From Kordia sp965224175 (lineage in GTDB: Bacteria > Bacteroidota > Bacteroidia > Flavobacteriales > Flavobacteriaceae): 64,000 nt of DNA. The stretch lies in assembly GCF_965224175.1 (NCBI RefSeq), contig NZ_OZ245041.1, positions 2,914,001-2,978,000 of the forward strand, in the 5' to 3' direction. Positions within the stretch are counted from its first letter, which is position 1; every line of letters begins with the position of its first letter. Below, piece by piece: positions 1 through 9,097 of this stretch. The notes below the pieces were generated by a model. The model did not search any database, was not told the DNA's origin, and saw nothing but the letters and a program-made list of their open reading frames with translations. Both the position numbers and the translations under genes were made by a program.

Positions 1-31
1 AAATCAAGTATTAATCTTAAAACATAAAGTA

Positions 32-202
32 ATGAAAAAACAAAAAATAAGAAATCTGAATCTTAGAAAAAAATCTATTGCTTCTTTTGCAATTATGGGT
101 GGCGCAGTAGGCGACGTGAAGTCTACACATGGTCCTTGTTTAAAAACTTGTTGCAAATGTCCTGTAAAAAAATCTAAGCGACCTAACCCATGTCATTTCT
201 AA
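32..202 (+). CDS. Small Cys-rich double-glycine peptide (lanthipeptide-like precursor)
   Basis: This frame encodes 56 residues. The first 22 are basic, with the register L9-x-L11-x-K13-K14-S15-I16-x-x-F19, followed by Gly-Gly at 23-24. The remainder carries five Cys (36, 40, 41, 43, 54) plus several Lys and Pro. The leader register is the same, at the same residue numbers, as in the peptide at 27278-27469, which supports this being a real gene. Leaders of this kind with a Gly-Gly site are known for Bacteroidota natural-product precursors, including those annotated as class I lanthipeptides. No dehydratase, cyclase or exporter lies nearby, so any modification would be in trans. A strong terminator follows about 110 bases downstream. 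The product and its modification are inference. Confidence 0.7.
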   Translation: MKKQKIRNLNLRKKSIASFAIMGGAVGDVKSTHGPCLKTCCKCPVKKSKRPNPCHF

Positions 203-314
203 AAAGAGAATCAGAAGAAATTCATGTGACTATGACTTTCTCTCTATGTATAGTGTAAGATAGAAACAACTTTTGAATGTATTGTTTCGCTAAATACCAA
301 CCTATACATATTTA

Positions 315-342
315 AAATCCCGCTCAATAATGAGCGGGATTT
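315..342 (+). terminator. Perfect 12-bp stem terminator
   Basis: The arms 315-326 and 331-342 are perfectly complementary (AAATCCCGCTCA with TGAGCGGGATTT) around a 4-base loop. It lies about 110 bases after the small peptide gene and probably ends its transcript. The T-run after the stem is short, so it may instead be a stable 3' end hairpin. Confidence 0.75.
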
Positions 343-850
343 CTCGTAAAACTAAAATTACGTTTAAGAGTTTTTAAATTTCAGACCCGATAAATCAATT
401 TTTCTTAAGAAAAATACCCTAAGATTTATCTTTCTACTAAACAGAAATTGTCAATTCTTCCACGCAAGCTTTTGCTAGTTATAGACATAATTTCTATAAC
501 ATATATATCGTTTTTCATCAGTTTCTACATCAAACATAAGACACTAAAAATTAGGTCTCTTGCATGTAAAACATGGCAAAAAATAAATTCTAATAATCGT
601 CTAAGATTGGCTCTTTTAAGAACCAGCAAATAAAGCGGGCGTTAGGGGTAACGTATAATGTAAATACTATACTTTTTTTATTTAGAAAAGAAAGGCATTC
701 TGGCTAAAACACCTTAAAATCTATCTAAATTTACTTAAATAAATGTATTTACAAAACAAAGTACTGAATTAATATCGATCTTAAGTAGCGTATAAACACC
801 TGTTTTTAACACATAGATGTTTATACGCGTTGAATTTTCAATATATAGTA
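343..850. other. Gene-free AT-rich stretch
   Basis: No convincing gene is visible here. An open frame at 448-633 begins with TTG, has no family resemblance and is dominated by Ile, Ser and Lys as expected for AT-rich noncoding DNA. No repeat or RNA structure was recognised apart from the terminator just upstream. Confidence 0.5.
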
Positions 851-1510
851 CTACAGTGATTTCAAGTTTTTAATTACGGTAAAAGCTTTATCTACTTGTT
901 CGTCATTTACTAAAATAGTAAACTCGTTTGTTGTAGAAATTACTTCGTAAATGTTTACGCCTTCCCAAGATAAACGCTGAAAGATGAAGTAATAAATACC
1001 AGGAACATTCACATTGTCTTTGGGTAACTTAACCGTAATAGATGATAAGTTTTCTTGCTTTTCTAATAAGATTTCATTTTTAAACATCTTGCCTACTAAC
1101 TCAGCAACTTCATTACTTACTACAATATTAGATTCGTTCACACCACGCGATGATGTGTAAAAAACAGTATTTAAACCTTCAATTTCAGACATGAATGCTG
1201 CTTGACTCTTTAATAAAGTTTCTGTGACTCTAAATGTATAATCGTTCAAGGAAGATCGCACCGTAATTTCTCCAATATTTCGTACAAATTTCAATACACG
1301 ATGCGTCACACGAAATTCCAATTCGGAAGACAAACGTTTCAATGCCATTACAATGGCTCCATTTTTCACTTCTTTTCCAAGTTGATGTTCAATTTCAGGC
1401 TTAATTAATCGTGATAAAGATGTCAAGTTGATAATGCCTTGCGACAGTGCACTCGATAAGAATGGCTTTGTTTTTATGTACTCTTCTACAATCGATGAAA
1501 TTGTTTTCAT
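851..1510 (-). CDS. ACT-domain, aspartate-kinase-like protein
   Basis: A protein of 219 residues, taking the first ATG in frame (1508-1510, MKTISSIVEEY) instead of an upstream TTG. The N-terminal half looks helical and DNA-binding-like (IINLTSLSRLIKPEI followed by GAIVMALKRLS). The C-terminal third (IYYFIFQRLSWEGVNIYEV then FTILVNDEQVDKAFTVI) has the beta-alpha-beta pattern of an ACT domain. No kinase catalytic domain is present, so although such proteins are often labelled aspartate kinase in this phylum, it cannot be the enzyme itself. A role as a small-molecule-sensing regulator is inference. It is followed on the same strand context by yraN just upstream at 1957. Confidence 0.6.
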   Translation of the reverse strand: MKTISSIVEEYIKTKPFLSSALSQGIINLTSLSRLIKPEIEHQLGKEVKNGAIVMALKRLSSELEFRVTHRVLKFVRNIGEITVRSSLNDYTFRVTETLLKSQAAFMSEIEGLNTVFYTSSRGVNESNIVVSNEVAELVGKMFKNEILLEKQENLSSITVKLPKDNVNVPGIYYFIFQRLSWEGVNIYEVISTTNEFTILVNDEQVDKAFTVIKNLKSL

Positions 1511-1597
1511 GGTATAGTCTATAATTTTAGTAGAGTGCAAAAATACAAACACAAAAACTGTTTTCAAAACAATTTGTTATAATTATAACAGTTATTT

Positions 1598-1957
1598 TTA
1601 AAAATGATAAAAAGCATCTTCTATATGACTTATTGTGATGTCTTTTTCAGTAAGTACTACTGAAACAATATCAAATCGCACATCTACATCTAAGTCACTC
1701 TCATTGATATAGTTATCGGTAGCAGATACGAGTAATTTAATTTTCTTTTGACTTACAAATTCTTCAGGATTTCCAAAATCGGTAGACGTTCTAGTTTTTA
1801 CTTCAACAACAGCTAATATATTTTCTTTCCTCGCAATAATATCTACTTCTGCTTTTTGAAACCTATAATTAGTTTCTACTATTTTATAACCTGCTTTTTG
1901 CAGATGTTTTACTGCTAATTTTTCTCCTTCAATACCTAAGTCGTTATGTGCTGCCAT
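1598..1957 (-). CDS. YraN family (UPF0102) endonuclease-like protein
   Basis: A protein of 119 residues with the family pattern throughout: an N-terminal GxxGEKLAVKHLQKAGYKI segment, then N-Y-R near residue 30, AEVDIIA with its acidic residue near 38-41, and VVEVKTR near 51-57. These last elements match the D...ExK core of restriction-endonuclease-like folds. The length is typical for the family. The family's cellular role is not settled; nuclease activity is predicted from fold only. It is transcribed in the same direction as the ACT-domain gene about 90 bases downstream. Confidence 0.85.
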   Translation of the reverse strand: MAAHNDLGIEGEKLAVKHLQKAGYKIVETNYRFQKAEVDIIARKENILAVVEVKTRTSTDFGNPEEFVSQKKIKLLVSATDNYINESDLDVDVRFDIVSVVLTEKDITISHIEDAFYHF

Positions 1958-2117
1958 AAATTACACGCTAATTTTTCACATAAAATACGTATCTTAAAGT
2001 CGATAATCAACAACAATTCACAAAAATTCTACATACTGCTATCAGTTTTTATGATGATGAAATGCCCGAAATCATGAATGATATCGTTAATTTTAGTGAA
2101 CAATAAACCGAAGCCAT

Positions 2118-2906
2118 ATGGAAGCAAAATACGATCATATTGGAAAAGGATATAACAATACCCGAAAAGCCGATCCTTACTTACTAGAACGACTTCATTA
2201 TCATTTAAATCCTATAAAAGAAGGTTTGTATCTTGACATTGGTTGCGGCACAGGAAATTACACTTCACAATTGCATACTAAAGAAACTAAATTTGTTGGT
2301 ATTGATCCTTCTCAAAAGATGCTTGATAAAGCACAGCAAAAATACCCACATATAGACTGGAAACTTGGAACTGCCGAAAATATTCCACTAGAAGATAATA
2401 GTATCGAAGGTGTTATAGGAACGCTTACACTACATCATTGGAATAACTTAGAGAAAGGGTTTTCAGAGTTATTTCGCGTCATGAAAAACTATGCAAATGT
2501 AGTTTTCTTCACCTCAACACCGAAGCAAATGAAAGGTTATTGGCTTAATCATTATTTCCCAAAAATGATGGAAGCTTCTATCAAACAAATGCCTGCTCGC
2601 AGTCAAATTATTAGCGCAATGGAAACTGCAGGCTTTAAAAACATGTATGCCGAACGCTATACTATTTTACCAGATCTAAAAGACTCCTTTTTATATGTCG
2701 GAAAACAAAATCCGAAGTTATATCTAGATGAAAATATCCGTAATGGAATTTCCTCTTTTTCACACTTAACGCATCAAGAAGAAATTCAAAAAGGATTGAT
2801 ACAACTCGAAAAAGATATTGCTTCAGGAGCTATCAAAAGTATTATGAAACAATATGAAAATCGTGAAGGCGACTATCTATTTCTGTTAAGTCAAAAGGAA
2901 ATCTAG
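2118..2906 (+). CDS. Class I SAM-dependent methyltransferase
   Basis: A protein of 262 residues with the Rossmann-like methyltransferase motifs: motif I LDIGCGTGNYT near residues 39-49, a ribose-binding acidic residue in FVGIDPSQKML, motif II around GTAENIPLEDNSIEGV, and TLTLHHW as post-motif II. This is the Methyltransf_11/25 arrangement. The substrate cannot be told from sequence. The last 21 bases overlap the convergent S66 peptidase gene, so both transcripts end inside each other. Confidence 0.85.
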   Translation: MEAKYDHIGKGYNNTRKADPYLLERLHYHLNPIKEGLYLDIGCGTGNYTSQLHTKETKFVGIDPSQKMLDKAQQKYPHIDWKLGTAENIPLEDNSIEGVIGTLTLHHWNNLEKGFSELFRVMKNYANVVFFTSTPKQMKGYWLNHYFPKMMEASIKQMPARSQIISAMETAGFKNMYAERYTILPDLKDSFLYVGKQNPKLYLDENIRNGISSFSHLTHQEEIQKGLIQLEKDIASGAIKSIMKQYENREGDYLFLLSQKEI

Positions 2907-3785
2907 TTGTACACCTGAATCAACAGTTAATTCAACTTTTTTTCCAAAAATTAACGCGCGATTATCGTCTAAATGTCCCGCTGGAAAGTCAAAACATATC
3001 GGGAAATCATATTCAGAAGTGACATCTAAAATAATTTCATGCACGTTCTTTCCATATGGAATCGAATTATCATGCATATCTGTCATTCCACCAACAATTA
3101 ACCCAGATAAACCATCAAAATATTGGTTCTGTTTCAAGTTCATCATCATTCTATCTACATGATACAGATATTCATCTAAATCTTCCAAAAACAAAATTTT
3201 CCCTGTAGTATCTAAAGACAAATCTGAGCCAGTCATGCTGTATAACATACTTAAATTTCCACCGATCAATTCGCCTGTGGTTTTTCCCTTTTTATTATAA
3301 GTGACTTCTGGAACTGAATAGCGAAGGCTTTCGCCGAATAATACTTTGCGTAAACTTTCTAAGGATTCTGAACTATTTTTTGACACATTAATTGGCATGG
3401 TTGCATGCAAAGTTTCAAAGTTCAATTGCTGTCCTTTACTATGTAAGACGGTTACATCAGAATAGCCAATAATCCATTTTGGTTTTTGTACAAATCGTGA
3501 AAAATCTAAATGATCTATCATGCGAATGGTTCCGTAGCCGCCGCGTGCGCACCAAATTGCATCAATATTATCATCATCTATAAACTGCTGAAAATTTACA
3601 GCACGTGTCATGTCATCACCAGCAAACTGGTTTTCTTCAAGATCTATGGTTGCGCCTAAGACAACTTTTAAATCCCAACTGTGCAATAGCTCTATGGCGG
3701 CTTCTATTTCGGTAATAGAAATTTTTCGCGCCGTCGACAAAATACCGACAGTTGCTCCTTTGTATAGTGGTTTCGGTTGGTTCAT
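2886..3785 (-). CDS. S66 family LD-carboxypeptidase
   Basis: A protein of 299 residues resembling LD-carboxypeptidase (LdcA/MccF family). WCARGGYGT near residues 78-86 and IIGYSDVTVLH near 105-115 are the family signatures, the Ser in GYSD being the expected nucleophile. The C-terminal half contains the other conserved blocks, including GGNLSML, FLEDLDE, GLIVGGM and GHLDDNRAL, the last carrying the expected catalytic His. Family members cleave the tetrapeptide LD-bond during cytoplasmic peptidoglycan recycling, or microcin-type adducts; no signal peptide is visible, which fits a cytoplasmic enzyme. It converges on the methyltransferase gene with a 21-base overlap. Confidence 0.88.
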   Translation of the reverse strand: MNQPKPLYKGATVGILSTARKISITEIEAAIELLHSWDLKVVLGATIDLEENQFAGDDMTRAVNFQQFIDDDNIDAIWCARGGYGTIRMIDHLDFSRFVQKPKWIIGYSDVTVLHSKGQQLNFETLHATMPINVSKNSSESLESLRKVLFGESLRYSVPEVTYNKKGKTTGELIGGNLSMLYSMTGSDLSLDTTGKILFLEDLDEYLYHVDRMMMNLKQNQYFDGLSGLIVGGMTDMHDNSIPYGKNVHEIILDVTSEYDFPICFDFPAGHLDDNRALIFGKKVELTVDSGVQLDFLLT

Positions 3786-3941
3786 ATATTAAAATTAGTA
3801 GAAAAAATATAGATGCTTTTCTTCAATCAAAACAAAATGTATTTTTAGACGATCTGCAAAAATCATCGATTTTCTGACTTTCAAGGCTCAAATTAATACG
3901 ATTTCCTCATGTTTTCAAGCTAAAAATCTTGTAAGAATCCT

Positions 3942-3949
3942 TATTTTTG
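3942..3949 (+). promoter_or_regulatory. Candidate -7 element for metG
   Basis: TATTTTTG fits the Bacteroidota -7 consensus TAnnTTTG and lies 60 bases before the metG start. No good -33 TTTG was seen at the usual spacing, so this is tentative. Confidence 0.4.
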
Positions 3950-4009
3950 CACGTTAATTACACGATTTTCAGTAGAAAATCTAACTTTATTGAATAGAAA
4001 CAAAACGAA

Positions 4010-6058
4010 ATGACTCAAAATCCAAAACGCTATACCATTACCGCAGCTTTACCGTATACCAACGGACCTATCCATATTGGACACTTAGCTGGTGTGTATG
4101 TTCCTGCAGATATTTATGCTCGCTACTTACGACTAACAGGCAATGATGTTGCCTTTATGTGCGGAAGTGATGAACACGGTGTTGCGATTCCGATGCGCGC
4201 CAAAAAAGAAGGTGTATCGCCACAAGATATCATTGATAAATATCATGGAATCATCAAGCAATCGTTTGAAGATTTTGGAATTTCATTTGATAATTATTCG
4301 CGTACTTCTGCGGAAATTCACCACAAAACAGCTTCCGACTTTTTTAAGAAATTATATGACGATGGAGAATTTGTAGAAGAAGTTACCGAACAATTATATG
4401 ATGCAGAAGCTGATCAGTTTTTAGCAGATCGTTTTGTGGTAGGAACCTGCCCAAAATGCGGTCATGAAGAAGCATATGGAGATCAATGTGAAAACTGTGG
4501 AACTTCATTAAGCGGAACGGAACTCATCAATCCGAAATCTGCCATTACAGGAAATACGCCTACACTCAAACAAACAAAACACTGGTTTTTACCACTTGAT
4601 AAATACAACGATTTCTTGAACGAATGGATTGTAGAAGGACACAAAAAAGATTGGAAACCAAATGTTCACGGACAAGTAAAATCGTGGGTAGATGATGGTT
4701 TGCGTCCACGTGCCGTAACACGCGATTTAGATTGGGGAATTCCAGTTCCTGTAGAAGGTGCCGAAGGAAAAGTATTGTATGTTTGGTTTGATGCACCGAT
4801 TGGATATATTTCTGCTACGAAAGAATGGGCAGAACGTGAAGGAAAAGATTGGGAACCGTATTGGAAAGATGAAAACACAAAGTTGGTTCACTTTATCGGA
4901 AAAGATAATATTGTGTTTCACTGTATTATTTTCCCATCAATGTTAAAAGCACATGGTGATTATATTTTACCTGATAATGTTCCTGCGAACGAATTTTTAA
5001 ATTTAGAAGGTAACAAATTATCAACCTCAAAAAATTGGGCAGTTTGGTTGCACGAATATTTAGAAGATTTCCCTGGAAAAGAAGATGTGTTGCGTTATGC
5101 ATTAACGGCTAATGCTCCAGAAACGAAAGACAACGATTTTACTTGGAAAGATTTCCAAACACGCAATAACAGCGAGTTGGTAGCCATCTTAGGAAACTTT
5201 ATTAATCGTGTGGTTGTATTGACACATAAATATTATGATGGAATCATTCCTGAATATACTGGCGAATACGAAGAATTAACGCAAATAAAACATTTTCCAG
5301 CAATCATTTCAAGTTCTATTGAACGATATCGTTTCCGCGAAGCAAGTCAGGAATTGATGAACTTAGCGCGACTTGGAAACCAGTTTTTACAAGCCAATGA
5401 GCCTTGGAAAAAGATCAAAGAAGATCCAGAAGCTGTAAAAGGCATTATGTATGTTGCTTTACAAATTGCGTCTGCCATTGCGGTATTGTCAGAACCATTT
5501 TTACCTTTTACTTCAAAAAAATTAAAAAATATATTAGCACTTGATACTAATTTAGGTTGGAATGATATTTCAACAAAAGAAGTATTGATTGCCACTGGAC
5601 ATCAAATCAATCCTGCAGAATTATTATTTGCTAAGATTGACGATAAAGAAATTCAAGCGCAATTAGACAAGCTGGAAGCGACTAAGAAAGCCAACGAAGC
5701 AGCTAACAAAGAAGTTGTACCACAAAAAGATACCGCTACTTTTGATGATTTCACGAAGTTAGATTTACGTGTTGGAACCATTGTGGAAGCTGAGAAAGTT
5801 CGCAAAACCAAAAAGCTTTTAAAACTGCTAGTTGATACAGGTTTAGATAAGCGCACTATTGTTTCTGGAATTGCTGAAAGTTTTACACCAGAAGAAATTA
5901 TTGGTAAAAAAGTAACTGTTTTAGCAAATTTAGCACCAAGAACGATTGCTAAAGTTGAAAGTCAGGGAATGATTTTAATGACGGAAACACCAGAAGGTAA
6001 ATTGGTTTTTGTAAATCCTGATGAAGACAATGTGAATAATGGAGAAACCATCAACTAA
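4010..6058 (+). CDS. metG: Methionyl-tRNA synthetase
   Basis: A full-length protein of 682 residues that charges tRNA-Met with methionine. The HIGH motif (PIHIGHLAGVY, residues 20-30) and the KMSKS-type loop (KLSTSKNW) are both present. A four-Cys zinc knuckle, CPKCG with CENCG, lies near residues 147-166. The C-terminal part from about residue 580 (FDDFTKLDLRVGTIVEAEK) is an EMAP/Trbp111-type tRNA-binding and dimerisation domain. The start gives the usual MTQNPKRYTITAALPYTNG beginning. The SUKH-like gene follows after six bases and is probably cotranscribed. Confidence 0.97.
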   Translation: MTQNPKRYTITAALPYTNGPIHIGHLAGVYVPADIYARYLRLTGNDVAFMCGSDEHGVAIPMRAKKEGVSPQDIIDKYHGIIKQSFEDFGISFDNYSRTSAEIHHKTASDFFKKLYDDGEFVEEVTEQLYDAEADQFLADRFVVGTCPKCGHEEAYGDQCENCGTSLSGTELINPKSAITGNTPTLKQTKHWFLPLDKYNDFLNEWIVEGHKKDWKPNVHGQVKSWVDDGLRPRAVTRDLDWGIPVPVEGAEGKVLYVWFDAPIGYISATKEWAEREGKDWEPYWKDENTKLVHFIGKDNIVFHCIIFPSMLKAHGDYILPDNVPANEFLNLEGNKLSTSKNWAVWLHEYLEDFPGKEDVLRYALTANAPETKDNDFTWKDFQTRNNSELVAILGNFINRVVVLTHKYYDGIIPEYTGEYEELTQIKHFPAIISSSIERYRFREASQELMNLARLGNQFLQANEPWKKIKEDPEAVKGIMYVALQIASAIAVLSEPFLPFTSKKLKNILALDTNLGWNDISTKEVLIATGHQINPAELLFAKIDDKEIQAQLDKLEATKKANEAANKEVVPQKDTATFDDFTKLDLRVGTIVEAEKVRKTKKLLKLLVDTGLDKRTIVSGIAESFTPEEIIGKKVTVLANLAPRTIAKVESQGMILMTETPEGKLVFVNPDEDNVNNGETIN

Positions 6059-6064
6059 AGACTT

Positions 6065-6994
6065 ATGAGTGAATTTAATTTTTCAGCAAAAGAATGGGCT
6101 AAAAACTATTTTTTGCGATTGGAAAAAGCGATCAAAAATTTAGAAAGTAGTCCATTGGTTGATAAAATTGTTTTCACACAATATAGAGGACTTTCCGAAA
6201 GCGAAATAATTGCTGTTGAAGAAGAAATTGCCATGGAAATCTCTGACGACGACGATGCTAGTTTTCGATTTACAGATTATATCAGAGAATTCTATAAAAT
6301 TAGCAACGGGTTAAATATCATTTGGCATTCTACGGCGATATCATCTGAAATAGAAACTAAAACAATCACAAATGCTTCTATTGAGAACTTTATTTCTGCC
6401 AATTATGATTATGACGGATTTGAAGGAAACTTATCGCTTTTACCATTAAATTGTATTCTGAGTCCATACAAAATTAATATCATGGGCGATCATGATTATA
6501 CAGGTTACAGTGAAGATTTAGAAGAAAATGATGGAGGAAAATTAGTGTATCTAGATTATTACAATACGTACTATGATACATGTATGGTTGTATCTAAAGA
6601 AAGTGACAATCCGTACTTTGCCTTTGGAGAAGATCACAGCGCAGCATATACTGATGGCGTACATTGTGACTTTGTTCTGTATGTGGAACATCAATTATAT
6701 ACTTTATTTGCTACAGCAACAAAAGGACGACAAGGTGTGAAGCTACCAACAAGCGATCGAACAGAAGCTTTACATAAAACTTTAAACAAAATCCAAGAAC
6801 CTTCTGAAACGAAATATGAAGAATATGTAAACTTTTTAAATACAGATTCTTTAGCCTTAGAAACAATCTTAAAATTTCACTACGAAAATGGCGATTTAGG
6901 CTACATTGATGTTAAAAAAGTAAAATCCAAGACTTCGGAGGAACAAAAAGTAATTGAACGTTTTATTGGGATCACAATTGATGAATTAGAATAA
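6065..6994 (+). CDS. SMI1/KNR4 (SUKH)-like protein
   Basis: A protein of 309 residues without signal peptide or membrane segments. Residues about 40-95 (LSESEIIAVEEEIAMEI, then IREFYKISNGLNIIW) resemble the start of a SUKH domain, where an acidic helix is followed by a hydrophobic segment ending in NG-L-x-hydrophobic-W. The middle is rich in Asp and Tyr (DHDYTGYSEDLEEND). SUKH proteins are often immunity proteins to toxic nucleases, but no toxin gene is adjacent, and its position six bases after metG argues for a housekeeping role. The family call is tentative. Confidence 0.45.
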   Translation: MSEFNFSAKEWAKNYFLRLEKAIKNLESSPLVDKIVFTQYRGLSESEIIAVEEEIAMEISDDDDASFRFTDYIREFYKISNGLNIIWHSTAISSEIETKTITNASIENFISANYDYDGFEGNLSLLPLNCILSPYKINIMGDHDYTGYSEDLEENDGGKLVYLDYYNTYYDTCMVVSKESDNPYFAFGEDHSAAYTDGVHCDFVLYVEHQLYTLFATATKGRQGVKLPTSDRTEALHKTLNKIQEPSETKYEEYVNFLNTDSLALETILKFHYENGDLGYIDVKKVKSKTSEEQKVIERFIGITIDELE

Positions 6995-7122
6995 AGAATA
7001 AAACCAAATTCTAAATAACAAACGATTCATATTCCTTTAGTTAGAATAAATTAAAATTATAATACACATAAGTAAAACTCACATCTTATGCGTATTTTTA
7101 CAGTTCTCAAAAAAGACAAGCT

Positions 7123-7638
7123 ATGTTATCAAAGCAAATGGAAAATGCGTTAAATACGCAAATCAAAATAGAAGCAGAATCTTCACAAGTATATTTAGCA
7201 ATGGCAAGTTTTGCTGAAACACAAGGTTTTGAAGGTGTCACTTCATTCATGTATGAACATTCTGACGAAGAACGTCAGCACATGCTAAAATTTGTAAAAT
7301 ACGTAAACGAACGTGGCGGACATGCCGTAATTCCAGAATTGGCAAAACCTCCTGTAGAATATGGTTCGTTAAAAGAAATGTTTGAACAATTATTTCAACA
7401 TGAAATCAAAGTTTCTAAAAGTATCAACGATTTAGTACACATCAGCTTACAAGAGCAAGATTATGCTACTCATAACTTCTTACAATGGTATGTAGCAGAG
7501 CAAATCGAAGAAGAAGCATTGGCACGTACTATCTTAGACAAAATTAACTTGATTGGAGACGACAAAGGCGGATTGTACTTGTTTGACAGAGATGTGCAAG
7601 CAATTACCGTACAACCATCTACAGGTCCTGCTCAATAA
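7123..7638 (+). CDS. ftnA: Ferritin
   Basis: A protein of 171 residues of the nonhaem bacterial ferritin family, which oxidises Fe(II) and stores iron in a 24-subunit shell. The ferroxidase ligands fall at the same positions as in E. coli FtnA: E17, E50 and H53, within IKIEAES and HSDEERQHM. The long helices and a C-terminal EEEALARTIL helix complete the fold. It stands alone, with a strong terminator immediately after it. No Fur-like operator was recognised upstream. Confidence 0.95.
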   Translation: MLSKQMENALNTQIKIEAESSQVYLAMASFAETQGFEGVTSFMYEHSDEERQHMLKFVKYVNERGGHAVIPELAKPPVEYGSLKEMFEQLFQHEIKVSKSINDLVHISLQEQDYATHNFLQWYVAEQIEEEALARTILDKINLIGDDKGGLYLFDRDVQAITVQPSTGPAQ

Positions 7639-7659
7639 GAACAATATCACATAAATAGT

Positions 7660-7693
7660 AAAAGCGATTGAAATTAGTGTCAATCGCTTTTTT
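7660..7693 (+). terminator. Intrinsic terminator after ferritin
   Basis: A perfect 12-bp stem (7660-7671 AAAAGCGATTGA with 7680-7691 TCAATCGCTTTT) and an 8-base loop, ending in a run of T. It lies 22 bases after the ferritin stop codon. Confidence 0.88.
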
Positions 7694-7905
7694 ATTTGTT
7701 CAATTTTATCATTCCAAAAGCATTGCAGAATACACTCAAAAAAATAGATTTCACATAAAAGAAGTAGGTTACACAATTGAAAATGACATAAAATATTTTA
7801 GAATATTATAATTTACTTAACTAAATAGTATACCATTCATCATCTATATTAGCATTTTTATAAAATCAAATTACGAGGTATTTAACTTTTTACATACAAT
7901 AAAGA

Positions 7906-8994
7906 ATGAATCAAACTATACTAGACTTTGTAATGATTGCCAGTGTTATTATAGGATATTTTGTAAGTATCTCATTAATTACAACGTCTTTTTATAAGAG
8001 TCGCGCCAACAACTATTTGGCACTATCATTATTCTTAATTGCTAATTTAACTCTGATAGAATGGCTCGGCCTTAAAACATTACATATTGTTGTAGAGATT
8101 TTTACTCTTTTCAGGTTAGATTTTCTATGCGCTGCTACTTTGTTCACTTATTTTTTAATTCAAATTGAACATCCACTTCTAAAAAGACGAAGACATAAAT
8201 GGTTATACTTTCCTTTCTTAGGCTCTGTTATTCTTGAAGCTTCTTTATTCTTGTTCGATCTTTACGGATCAATTTATGATATTATCATCTTTTACATTAA
8301 AGATTTTGCTTCTATTGGTTTTAATATATTTTTAATTTTTTGGGGAAGAAAGCTCATTAATAAATCTACTTCTATTTCAGAAAACAAAAAGCGTTGGTTG
8401 TTACGATTAAACCTGTTTATTATAGGCATCATTACAATTTGGATAATGAATAGAATAGAAATTTATATATTCAATTCGACATATACATCATACATACTCT
8501 GGATAGGAATGTGTTTATTTCTATGGTGGGTATTGTATTATGGTGTATTTAAACTACAAGTAATCTCTCAAAAAGAGGAAATACATAATTATTTAGCATC
8601 TATAAAAACAACTACGACTAAGACCAAAAGTAAAATTAAGGATACAACTACCTCTAAAGTCATCACACAACTCTATAAACTAATGGAAGAGGAAGAATTA
8701 TATAAAAATCCTCTTTTAAGTAGATTAGATCTAGCATCTCGATTAGACACAAGTGAAAGTTATTTATCACAAATTATAAATCAGGAAATCAACAAAAGTA
8801 TCATCCAATTTGTAAACGAATACCGAATTAAAGCTGCCAAAAATCTATTGCAAGATCCAGTATTTAATAAATATTCTATTGAGGCTATAGGCATGGAAGT
8901 AGGTTTTAAATCTAAAAGTGCTTTTTATAGCGCATTTAAGATGAGTTTAGAAATGTCTCCAGGAGCGTACAGAAAGCTTCAACAAATGTCCTAA
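7906..8994 (+). CDS. Membrane-bound AraC-type transcription regulator
   Basis: A protein of 362 residues. The first ~215 are a bundle of six or seven hydrophobic segments separated by short basic loops. After a Thr/Lys-rich linker, residues about 255-360 form a two-helix-turn-helix AraC domain: LASRLDTSESYLSQIINQEINKS then YRIKAAKNLL, and the conserved VGFKSKSAFYSAFKM followed by SPGAYRKL. Such multi-TM regulators probably sense a membrane or external signal while bound to DNA. Helically phased direct repeats lie 19-38 bases after its stop and ahead of the lipoprotein hydrolase gene, the likely target. Confidence 0.85.
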   Translation: MNQTILDFVMIASVIIGYFVSISLITTSFYKSRANNYLALSLFLIANLTLIEWLGLKTLHIVVEIFTLFRLDFLCAATLFTYFLIQIEHPLLKRRRHKWLYFPFLGSVILEASLFLFDLYGSIYDIIIFYIKDFASIGFNIFLIFWGRKLINKSTSISENKKRWLLRLNLFIIGIITIWIMNRIEIYIFNSTYTSYILWIGMCLFLWWVLYYGVFKLQVISQKEEIHNYLASIKTTTTKTKSKIKDTTTSKVITQLYKLMEEEELYKNPLLSRLDLASRLDTSESYLSQIINQEINKSIIQFVNEYRIKAAKNLLQDPVFNKYSIEAIGMEVGFKSKSAFYSAFKMSLEMSPGAYRKLQQMS

Positions 8995-9012
8995 TTCGTT
9001 TAATTTGATCGT

Positions 9013-9032
9013 TTCAGTACTTCTTCAGTACT
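9013..9032 (+). promoter_or_regulatory. Two TTCAGTACT direct repeats, 11-bp period
   Basis: TTCAGTACT occurs at 9013-9021 and again at 9024-9032, so equivalent bases are 11 apart, close to one DNA turn. Same-face direct repeats are typical of AraC-family activator sites. They lie between the AraC-type gene and the lipoprotein hydrolase gene, about 30 bases upstream of a TAnnTTTG match. Confidence 0.5.
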
Positions 9033-9062
9033 AAATTCACTCTTTTATTGTATTGGCAACTA

Positions 9063-9070
9063 TACTTTTG
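9063..9070 (+). promoter_or_regulatory. Candidate -7 element of the hydrolase gene
   Basis: TACTTTTG matches TAnnTTTG and lies 27 bases before the start codon at 9098. With a start of transcription near 9077 the direct repeats at 9013-9032 would sit around -45 to -64, an activator position. Confidence 0.5.
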
Positions 9071-9097
9071 TTTCATACAAATCAAAAAGCATAATAC

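Noticed and set aside
448..633. Open frame of 61 codons starting with TTG
   Set aside because: No ATG at the start, no family resemblance, Ile/Ser/Lys-rich as expected of AT-rich noncoding DNA.
4666..4921. Minus-strand frames inside metG
   Set aside because: Shadows of a strongly conserved gene on the other strand.
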